In this document: positions 1-4,710 of the stretch, piece by piece
How positions within the stretch are numbered: the first letter of the stretch is position 1
How the letters are laid out: every line of letters begins with the position of its first letter
Assembly: GCA_947629295.1 (NCBI GenBank)
Contig: CANRDH010000114.1
Span: 1 to 5,718, forward strand
Origin: an uncultured Clostridia bacterium
GTDB taxonomy: Bacteria > Bacillota > Clostridia > Oscillospirales > Acutalibacteraceae
Reading direction: 5' to 3'
Length of the DNA: 5,718 nt
The notes under the pieces: model-generated
Databases searched by the model: none
What the model was told of the DNA's origin: nothing
The model's input: the letters and a program-made list of their open reading frames with translations, nothing else
Made by a program: the position numbers and the translations under genes

Positions 1-113
1 TTTTTTTCGGTAAGTATATATTTTGTAAAAGTCCACGGTATACCGAAAAATCCCCACCTTTTTCTTTCACGCATAATTTCATTATTTTCTCCGATCTTAG
101 GAATATCATTCAT
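1..113 (-). CDS. Probable PH-domain (DUF304/bPH_2-like) membrane-associated protein, N-terminal fragment
   Basis: Only the first 37 codons are inside the window; the gene continues past position 1. The ATG at 113-111 has a strong Shine-Dalgarno AGAGGAGA (128-121) seven bases upstream, plus a near-consensus promoter and a structured leader. The visible protein starts MNDIPKIGENNEIMRERK, a short polar lead, and then RKRWGFFGIPWTFTKYILTE (residues 17-36). From memory, this aromatic run ending in 'PWTFTKY-LTE' is the opening of many small Firmicutes PH-domain proteins, in which the domain follows directly ('LTxxRLIIxxGLLN...'). Those proteins are about 120-180 residues long and of poorly known function, probably at the membrane. 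The reading frame, ribosome binding site and promoter are seen directly. The family call is recognition of a short stretch and is only moderately secure. Confidence 0.72.
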   Translation of the reverse strand, partial: MNDIPKIGENNEIMRERKRWGFFGIPWTFTKYILTEK

Positions 114-147
114 TTCATTTTCTCCTCTGCATTTACTCATATATGTA

Positions 148-188
148 AAATTCAGCTATGACAAGACGCCCCTGCCATAACTGAATTT
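148..188 (-). promoter_or_regulatory. Long stem-loop in the leader of the PH-domain gene
   Basis: Arms 188-173 and 163-148 pair over 16 consecutive positions around a nine-base loop, GGGGCGTCT (172-164), when read as - strand RNA. The two positions that are not Watson-Crick (180 with 156, and 175 with 161) are both G-U in - strand RNA and would be C-A mismatches in + strand RNA, so the fold suits a - strand transcript. It begins about eight bases after the predicted transcript start (near 196) and ends about 20 bases before the ribosome binding site. The run after the stem is only TTTT and the stem is AT-rich at its base, so it could be an RNA-stabilising 5' hairpin, an attenuator, or a weak terminator for pfkA read-through. 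I do not recognise it as a known riboswitch. Confidence 0.6.
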
Positions 189-202
189 AATACTGTGTCG
201 TT

Positions 203-231
203 ATTATACAATTATGCACGCCGAAAGTCAA
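203..231 (-). promoter_or_regulatory. Sigma-A promoter of the PH-domain gene
   Basis: The -35 box TTGACT (231-226) and a perfect -10 box TATAAT (208-203) are separated by exactly 17 bases. The transcript should start near 196, giving a leader of about 83 bases that contains the 148-188 hairpin. It lies about 90 bases beyond the pfkA stop, so the downstream gene is not dependent on pfkA transcription. This is the best match to consensus in the window. Confidence 0.85.
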
Positions 232-263
232 TACATTTTTTCGCTAAAGGTTACTATCATTCC

Positions 264-296
264 AAAACAGAATAATTACACCTGTACATTTATTCC
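264..296 (-). terminator. Weak candidate terminator after pfkA
   Basis: GAATAA (295-290) can pair with TTATTC (275-270), and the run TGTTTT (269-264) follows. The stem is short, has almost no GC, and carries a poorly paired interior. It is the only hairpin-plus-T-run between the pfkA stop and the next promoter, so it is offered as a weak candidate only. Confidence 0.22.
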
Positions 297-320
297 GATC
301 ACGCATTACAACATGAGGAA

Positions 321-1400
321 TCAATCACCGAAGCTTATGCCGATATTCTTTGCATCTTTGATGATAGGACTGTCCACAGGAACACTTTTAAGCTTTCCGG
401 CTACCTCACTGAGCGGAACGGGAACAACCTCTCCGTTTATCATGGCTGTCATAAAGCCGTATTTTCCATCAATAATAAGCTGAGCGCAGGCTGCGCCGAA
501 ACGTGTTGTTATAAATCTGTCATAGGCATTCGGACTTCCGCCTCTCTGGAAATGTCCGGGAACGGTAACTCTTGTTTCCTGTCCCGTAGCCTCCTCTATC
601 TCATGTGCGATTTTATATGAAATTGAAGGATACATCATATTGGCAATAGCCTCCTTCTTTTTCTTTTTCGGCAGCTCTGCTATATCTTTGGAAATCGCAC
701 CTTCGGCAACGGCAAGGATAGAAAATGTCTTGCCGCTCTTTGTTCTTGATTTTACTGTTGCAATTACCTTTTTTATATCATAAGGAATTTCCGGAATAAG
801 TATAACATCGGCACCTCCTGCTATACCGGCATGAAGTGTAAGCCAACCCGCCTTATGACCCATACATTCGATTATAAACACTCGTCCGTGTGAGGTAGCT
901 GTTGTATGTATGCAGTCTATAACCTCAGTCGCTATATCAACGGCACTTTGGAAACCGAATGTTATATCCGTTCCCCATATATCATTATCAATGGTTTTAG
1001 GCATGGATACAACATTAAGTCCTTCCTCTGAGAGCATATTTGCGCTTTTATGCGTACCGTTTCCGCCGAGAACAACAAGACAGTCAAGCTTAAGGTCTTT
1101 ATAGGTTTTTTTCATTGCCTCAACCTTATCAACATTCGTTTCGTCATCTATTACCCTCATCTGCTTGAATGGCTGACGAGAAGTACCGAGTATGGTTCCG
1201 CCTCTTGTAAGTATGCCCGAAAAATCCTCAGGCTTCATAAGGCGGTATTCCCCGTTTATAAGACCCCTGTATCCGTCTATTATACCGTAAATCTCAACCT
1301 TTTTGCCGTAATATTCATAAAGTCCTTTTGCAAGACCTCTGATTGCGGAGTTAAGACCCTGACAATCTCCGCCGCTGGTAAGTACGCCTACTCTTTTCAT
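321..1400 (-). CDS. pfkA: 6-phosphofructokinase, probably ATP-dependent, 'mixed-substrate' subgroup
   Basis: Cytosolic glycolytic enzyme phosphorylating fructose 6-phosphate to fructose 1,6-bisphosphate. The 359 residues cover the whole family fold: LTSGGDCQGLN (7-17, nucleotide loop), GGTILGTSR (67-75), GGNGT (112-116), PKTIDND (134-140, with catalytic Asp138), MGH (180-182), IPE with Glu204, and PGHFQRGGSP (281-290) for sugar-phosphate binding. Gly115 (Gly104 in E. coli) leaves room for ATP, whereas PPi enzymes have Asp there. Lys135 (Gly124 in E. coli) is shared with PPi enzymes and with actinobacterial/clostridial ATP enzymes of the 'mixed' group. Asn114 replaces the usual Asp103. At about 360 residues it is longer than the 320-residue E. 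coli type, as expected for this group. I chose the ATG at 1400 because AAAAGGA lies ten bases upstream; an in-frame GTG at 1409 sits almost on that site and is unlikely. ATP use is inferred, not proven. Confidence 0.96.
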   Translation of the reverse strand: MKRVGVLTSGGDCQGLNSAIRGLAKGLYEYYGKKVEIYGIIDGYRGLINGEYRLMKPEDFSGILTRGGTILGTSRQPFKQMRVIDDETNVDKVEAMKKTYKDLKLDCLVVLGGNGTHKSANMLSEEGLNVVSMPKTIDNDIWGTDITFGFQSAVDIATEVIDCIHTTATSHGRVFIIECMGHKAGWLTLHAGIAGGADVILIPEIPYDIKKVIATVKSRTKSGKTFSILAVAEGAISKDIAELPKKKKKEAIANMMYPSISYKIAHEIEEATGQETRVTVPGHFQRGGSPNAYDRFITTRFGAACAQLIIDGKYGFMTAMINGEVVPVPLSEVAGKLKSVPVDSPIIKDAKNIGISFGD

Positions 1401-1419
1401 ATCGGACACATCCTTTTAA

Positions 1420-1441
1420 GTAAAATATATTATTATTTTAC
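1420..1441. repeat. Inverted repeat over the pfkA -10/start region
   Basis: GTAAAATA (1420-1427) and TATTTTAC (1434-1441) are perfect 8-bp inverted arms around a 6-bp spacer. The repeat covers the predicted -10 box (1440-1435) and the expected transcription start, which is where a repressor would act. A third copy of the half-site, AAGTAAAAT, occurs at 1462-1470 in the same orientation as the copy at 1418-1426, 44 bp away. The region is very AT-rich, so chance is a real alternative. Confidence 0.4.
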
Positions 1442-1463
1442 ACTAATTTTTTTATTATTACAA
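1435..1463 (-). promoter_or_regulatory. Predicted sigma-A promoter of pfkA
   Basis: TTGTAA (1463-1458), a 17-base spacer and TAAAAT (1440-1435) lie in the 98-base gap between ppk and pfkA. The boxes match consensus at 4/6 and 5/6 positions. The start would be near 1428, about 28 bases ahead of the ATG. The gap holds no convincing terminator for ppk, so pfkA may also be reached by read-through. The AT richness of the gap makes chance matches easier. Confidence 0.55.
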
Positions 1464-1498
1464 GTAAAATTTATGACTTATATCAAAAATATTCCTAA

Positions 1499-3700
1499 TT
1501 ATTTCAATGGTCCGCTCCCTGTAAGGGGTTTGAAGCGATTTTCCTCGTTTTCGACTGTTTTCTTTGAGGCAAGTGCCTTTTTAGCCATATCGGAAAATTC
1601 CCTCTGACAATTATGCGGCTTTTTACCCCTTCGGTCAAGAAGCTCATAGGACGTATCGGATTTTTGTATTCTTGTATTAAGCACATCCTTCAGCATCGCC
1701 TCTATTATTCCGAATGAGCGCTCCATCAAATCAGAATCCTCTATCGGGAATACAAGCTCCACCCTCTTATCAAGGTTTCTCTGCATCCAATCAGCCGAAC
1801 CCATATATATTTTTCTGTCTCCGCCGTTTTCAAATATAAATATTCTGCTATGCTCAAGAAGCTGACCGACCACGCTCCGGACGGTTATATTTTCGCTTAT
1901 TCCCTTTATACCCGGAACAAGACAGCAAATACCCCGCACTATAAGGGTAATTTTAACCCCTGCCCTTGAAGCGTCATATAACAGCCTGATTATCGTCGGG
2001 TCAACAAGTGAATTTACCTTTGCGACAATACCCGATGGCAGACCCGCAAGAGCATTTTCTGTTTCTTTGCGTATCATTTCCTCAAAGAAATCCCGCAGTC
2101 CCGTCGGTGCAACCTTCATTTTATTATAAACAGGCGGTGTGCTGTAGCCGGTTATGACATTAAACAGTGAGGAAGCGTCCTCACCGAATGCCTCATCACA
2201 GGTAAACATACCAATATCCGTATAGAACCGTGCAGTGCTGTCGTTATAGTTTCCCGTACCCATATGAAGATACCTGCGAAGTCCGTCAGCTTCTCTGCGC
2301 ACGACAAGCACAATTTTACAATGCGTTTTAAGACCTTGCAGACCGTATATAACATGGCAGCCCGCCTTTTCAAGCTTTTTCGCCCATCCTATATTATTTT
2401 CCTCATCAAACCTTGCCTTTAGTTCAACAAGAACGGTTACCTGTTTGCCGTTTTCCGCCGCCTTGATAAGAGCCGCTATTATCGGGGAGTGTCCGCTGAC
2501 TCTGTAAAGCGTCTGCTTTATTGCAAGAACATCCGGGTCAGCGGCAGCCTGATTTATAAATTTTATAACTGAATCAAAGCTTTCATACGGGTGGTGTACC
2601 ATTCTGTCCTTCTCCCTTATCGCCTCGAACATATCGTCATAACCGAAGAAATCGGCAGGAGGATTTACGGGAATTATCGGCTTGAATCGTAGCGTATCAA
2701 GTCCTTCAATACGGCAGAATTTTGAAAGGAACGTAAGGTCGAGCGGCCCGCTTACCTCATAAATCTCCTTGCTGCTTACATCAAGCATATCCACAAGAAA
2801 GTTTTTCAGTGCTTCATCACATTTTGAAACAATTTCAAGACGAACCGGATCTCCCCTCTGACGTTTTTTGAGAGAATGTTTTATCTCTACAAGAAGGTCA
2901 TCGGCTTCTTCGTCAATATCAAGGTCACTGTCCCTTGTAATTCTGAACGGACAATATGCCTTGATTTTATATAATTCAAACAAATCGGAAAGCCTGTTGA
3001 TTATTATATCCTCAAGCATAACAAACGCTCTGCCGCTGTCGGTCTGCACCTCGAAATATCTGGGAAGTATTGACGGAACCTGAACCACAGCGAAAATATC
3101 GTCGCCCTCTTTTGAAAGCCGAACGGCAATATTAAGACTTTTATTTGCAAGAAGCGGAAACGGTCTTGATGTATCAACGGCAAGCGGAGTAAGAACAGGA
3201 AATATAAATTTATCAAAATACTTATCCACCTGCTGCCTTTGTGATTTTGTAAGCTCCTCCGTTTTCAAAAAATACAGCTTACACTTTTTAAGCGCAGGCA
3301 AAAGAGAACGGTTAAGGCATGAATATTGTTTTTTGGCAAATTCATGTATTTTAAGCGTAAGGCTTTCAAACTGCTGTATCGCATTCATCCCCGATTCATC
3401 GGACTGACGTGCCTTTGAGGAATGGAGCCTATCCATTACTCCCGCAACACGTACCATAAAAAACTCATCAAGGTTAGACGCAGTTATAGCAAGAAAATTC
3501 AATCTTTCCAGAATCGGATTTTCTCTTTCAAACGCCTCCTCAAGCACTCTGCTGTTAAAATCCATCCAACTTAGTTCCCTGTTATGATAAGGAAAATCGG
3601 GAGATGAATACAGCTTTGTAGGTTTAAGCTGCGCCTTAGACGTAATTTTCATTTTAACGTCCTTTTTTTCTTTTATGTCTGTTTTTTTCTTATCGCTCAC
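1499..3700 (-). CDS. ppk: Polyphosphate kinase 1 (PPK1)
   Basis: Reversibly transfers the gamma-phosphate of ATP to a growing polyphosphate chain, usually in a membrane-associated oligomer. In the 733-residue form drawn here, the landmarks keep E. coli spacing: SNLDEFF with Asn76 (N45), YRVS Arg400 (R375), RFDEEN Arg430 (R405), THCK His460 (autophosphorylated H435), LHMGTGN His479 (H454), Tyr493 (Y468), VRG Arg589 (R564) and LEHSR His617 (H592). The two phospholipase-D-like catalytic domains are therefore complete, and the enzyme should be active. It is longer than the 688-residue E. coli protein because of a lysine-rich N-terminus and a polar C-terminal tail. The start is uncertain. GTG 3700 follows AAGGTGG by five bases; ATG 3652 follows AAAGGA by seven and would give 717 residues; GTG 3709 is too close to its site. 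I drew the longer form so nothing is lost. pfkA follows after 98 bases. Confidence 0.97.
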   Translation of the reverse strand: MSDKKKTDIKEKKDVKMKITSKAQLKPTKLYSSPDFPYHNRELSWMDFNSRVLEEAFERENPILERLNFLAITASNLDEFFMVRVAGVMDRLHSSKARQSDESGMNAIQQFESLTLKIHEFAKKQYSCLNRSLLPALKKCKLYFLKTEELTKSQRQQVDKYFDKFIFPVLTPLAVDTSRPFPLLANKSLNIAVRLSKEGDDIFAVVQVPSILPRYFEVQTDSGRAFVMLEDIIINRLSDLFELYKIKAYCPFRITRDSDLDIDEEADDLLVEIKHSLKKRQRGDPVRLEIVSKCDEALKNFLVDMLDVSSKEIYEVSGPLDLTFLSKFCRIEGLDTLRFKPIIPVNPPADFFGYDDMFEAIREKDRMVHHPYESFDSVIKFINQAAADPDVLAIKQTLYRVSGHSPIIAALIKAAENGKQVTVLVELKARFDEENNIGWAKKLEKAGCHVIYGLQGLKTHCKIVLVVRREADGLRRYLHMGTGNYNDSTARFYTDIGMFTCDEAFGEDASSLFNVITGYSTPPVYNKMKVAPTGLRDFFEEMIRKETENALAGLPSGIVAKVNSLVDPTIIRLLYDASRAGVKITLIVRGICCLVPGIKGISENITVRSVVGQLLEHSRIFIFENGGDRKIYMGSADWMQRNLDKRVELVFPIEDSDLMERSFGIIEAMLKDVLNTRIQKSDTSYELLDRRGKKPHNCQREFSDMAKKALASKKTVENEENRFKPLTGSGPLK

Positions 3701-3712
3701 GGCTACCACCTT
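3660..3712 (-). promoter_or_regulatory. Two competing ribosome binding sites for ppk
   Basis: AAGGTGG (3712-3706) precedes GTG 3700 by five bases, and AAAGGA (3665-3660) precedes ATG 3652 by seven bases. Both are well placed and in the same frame. The stretch between them encodes a lysine-rich leader (SDKKKTDIKEKKDVK) that lies ahead of the PPK fold, so domain content does not decide the start. The ATG has the better start codon; the GTG site has the closer match to AGGAGG. Confidence 0.6.
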
Positions 3713-3741
3713 TTCGGAATTGCTTTAGCATAATTTATTTC

Positions 3742-3770
3742 ATTATAACAAAGAATATGATATTTAGCAA
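3742..3770 (-). promoter_or_regulatory. Extended -10 sigma-A promoter of ppk
   Basis: TTGCTA (3770-3765), a 17-base spacer and a perfect TATAAT (3747-3742) preceded by TG one base away (3750-3749), the extended -10 form. The expected start near 3735 gives a leader of about 35 bases to the GTG or about 83 to the ATG. It is clearly separated from the upstream gene by the terminator at 3891-3926, so ppk is controlled independently of ireB. Confidence 0.8.
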
Positions 3771-3773
3771 TAT

Positions 3774-3787
3774 ATTTTATATAAAAT
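3774..3787. repeat. 14-bp perfect palindrome abutting the ppk -35 box
   Basis: ATTTTATATAAAAT reads identically on both strands and ends three bases upstream of the ppk -35 hexamer. In that position it could be an operator, or simply an AT-rich UP element that helps RNA polymerase. It contains no G or C, so it carries limited information. Confidence 0.4.
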
Positions 3788-3801
3788 GTTCAGAAAATTG
3801 G

Positions 3802-3840
3802 CGGTATATGCTGCAAAACTCTATAATTTCAGCATATCCG
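3802..3840. repeat. Interrupted inverted repeat upstream of the ppk promoter
   Basis: CGGTATATGCTG (3802-3813) and CAGCATATCCG (3830-3840) form inverted arms that match over 11 pairs with a single-base bulge, around a 16-base spacer. No T-run follows on the - strand, so it does not look like a terminator. It sits 32-70 bp upstream of the ppk -35 box, a usual place for an activator site or a distal operator. The arms contain several G and C bases, so this repeat is less likely to be chance than the pure A/T palindrome next to it. Confidence 0.5.
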
Positions 3841-3890
3841 TCCATTTATAGTTTTCAATTACCTTATTGTCATCATTTTCCTGAATATGC

Positions 3891-3926
3891 AAAAAACGGA
3901 CTCCGCAATCCGCAAAAGTCCGTTCC
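3891..3926 (-). terminator. Strong intrinsic terminator of the ireB/104-residue gene unit
   Basis: AACGGACT (3924-3917) pairs perfectly with AGTCCGTT (3902-3895), enclosing a 14-base loop. On the - strand the stem runs straight into T residues down to 3891. It starts 36 bases past the stop of the 104-residue gene. On the + strand the same stem is followed by TTCC and six T, so it could work both ways, although no + strand gene needs it. The loop region contains TCCGCAA twice in tandem (3902-3908 and 3909-3915). Confidence 0.88.
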
Positions 3927-3959
3927 TTTTTTCTGATTTCAGGGTGGGAAAAATCGACC

Positions 3960-4274
3960 TTACCTCAGCGCCTGCTGAAGCCATACATAACCTATATCCA
4001 AAGCCGCAAACAAATTAGGCTGTTCGCCTGTCTTTGCTATCGCTTTCTGAGGGCTTACATTAATATCCGTATTGAGGAGCTGTACAAAAACCTTGTCAGC
4101 AATCTCCATACTTTTCATAGAGCTGTTTTCCTCAGCAGGTTCGATTACCTTCTTCGATTTAATCTGCATTCTTACAACATAGTTATCTCTCATATCCCCG
4201 TAGTACAGAAGATCTCCGCTTCTTACAAGCGGCTTTCCTTTATACATCGGGAAACGAGTCTGAGTTTCTGCCAT
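3960..4274 (-). CDS. Conserved-looking small protein of unknown function (104 aa)
   Basis: I cannot name a family or a function. The ATG at 4274 has an excellent GGAGGA (4286-4281) six bases upstream, and the gene follows ireB by 49 bases and ends before a strong terminator, so it is a real gene and probably co-transcribed with ireB. The protein is soluble-looking, with no signal peptide or membrane segment. The N-terminus (MYKGKPLVRSGDLLYYGD, residues 10-27) and VVRMQIKSKK (33-42) look like beta strands. A variable acidic/Ser/Met stretch (46-56) follows, then ADKVFVQLLNTD (59-70) and a final helix-like ALDIGYVWLQQALR (91-104). I recall similar short uncharacterised proteins from clostridia, which fits conservation, but I cannot cite a domain. 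A role linked to IreB signalling is guesswork based on position only. Confidence 0.85.
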   Translation of the reverse strand: MAETQTRFPMYKGKPLVRSGDLLYYGDMRDNYVVRMQIKSKKVIEPAEENSSMKSMEIADKVFVQLLNTDINVSPQKAIAKTGEQPNLFAALDIGYVWLQQALR

Positions 4275-4323
4275 ACCTTATCCTCCATTCCCTTTCGATG
4301 TCTTATCAGTCAACCCTGCACGC

Positions 4324-4581
4324 TTAAATATTAAGATATCTCTTTAACAAAATTTCCAGAAGATCATCTCTGTCAATCTTTCTGATAAGGCTGCGCGCAT
4401 TATTATGGGTGGTGATATAGGTCGGATCCTCGGAAAGAATATATCCTACTATCTGATTGATGGGATTGTAGCCTTTTTCCTTGAGAGCATTATACACCGT
4501 TGTCAGAGTAGCCCTTACAGACTCGTCACGGTTATCCGGAATCGAAAATACTATTGTCTTATCAGTTGCGTCATTACGCAT
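4324..4581 (-). CDS. ireB: IreB family regulatory phosphoprotein (UPF0297/DUF965, YrzL-like)
   Basis: Small cytosolic regulator. In Enterococcus faecalis it is phosphorylated by the PASTA-domain Ser/Thr kinase IreK and affects cephalosporin resistance. The 85-residue length matches the family, and the core KGYNPINQIVGYILSEDPTY (residues 36-55), NARSLIRKIDRDDLLE (61-76) and the helical end are close to B. subtilis YrzL. Thr6 and Thr9 (ATDKT) align with the Thr pair that I recall as the IreK phosphorylation sites in E. faecalis (FTDET), so phosphorylation is plausible. The start is ATG 4581, six bases after the near-perfect Shine-Dalgarno GGAGGTG (4594-4588). An in-frame GTG at 4590 lies inside that site. 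In Bacillus this gene sits in alaS-yrzL-yrrK(ruvX)-yrzB. Here pheT is upstream and a different gene is downstream. Confidence 0.95.
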   Translation of the reverse strand: MRNDATDKTIVFSIPDNRDESVRATLTTVYNALKEKGYNPINQIVGYILSEDPTYITTHNNARSLIRKIDRDDLLEILLKRYLNI

Positions 4582-4605
4582 CCATATCACCTCCGCATCT
4601 CTTAT

Positions 4606-4634
4606 ATTCTAACACATATCAGCCCGAAATACAA
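4606..4634 (-). promoter_or_regulatory. Predicted extended -10 promoter of ireB
   Basis: TTGTAT (4634-4629), a 17-base spacer and TAGAAT (4611-4606), with TG one base upstream of the -10 box (4614-4613). The start would be near 4599, giving a short leader in which the ribosome binding site lies almost at the 5' end. The -35 box matches only 3/6, so the extended -10 would carry most of the strength. No strong terminator is seen after pheT, so read-through from pheT is also possible. Confidence 0.55.
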
Positions 4635-4679
4635 TACAAACAGCTTATTTTTTTCTCCGAACCGCAGTAACGGGATTTT

Positions 4680-4697
4680 ATTGTACAATGCTCGAGC
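4680..4697. repeat. Two abutting perfect palindromes just after pheT
   Basis: ATTGTACAAT (4680-4689) and GCTCGAGC (4690-4697) are each perfectly self-complementary and touch one another in the 129-base gap between pheT and ireB, 13-31 bases past the pheT stop. Neither has a loop, so they would be poor RNA hairpins. A DNA-binding site or chance are the alternatives. Nothing else in this gap looks like a pheT terminator. Confidence 0.35.
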
Positions 4698-4710
4698 TGA
4701 TATTTATCTC

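Noticed and set aside
214..483. 89-codon + strand open frame overlapping the end of pfkA
   Set aside because: It has no ribosome binding site, starts inside the promoter of the PH-domain gene, and overlaps the clearly coding 3' end of pfkA on the other strand. The translation has no recognisable domain.
648..668. A-rich lysine run (five Lys codons) inside pfkA followed by an internal AAGGAGG and ATG-ATG
   Set aside because: I considered a slippage or internal start site. The run uses mixed AAA/AAG codons in a charged loop, the protein is in frame on both sides, and a product from the internal ATG would lack the active site.
1410..1498. Terminator between ppk and pfkA
   Set aside because: Only a 5-bp A/T stem (AAATA/TATTT) near the ppk stop with a short T-run could be drawn. 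It is too weak to call.
1050..1607. 185-codon + strand open frame across the pfkA start and ppk end
   Set aside because: It is antisense to two well-identified genes and covers the AT-rich intergenic gap. It has no plausible start signal, and its composition is that of a shadow frame.
4275..4323. Promoter between ireB and the 104-residue gene
   Set aside because: A TTGACT box is present, but nothing resembling a -10 box lies 16-18 bases downstream. Co-transcription with ireB is simpler.
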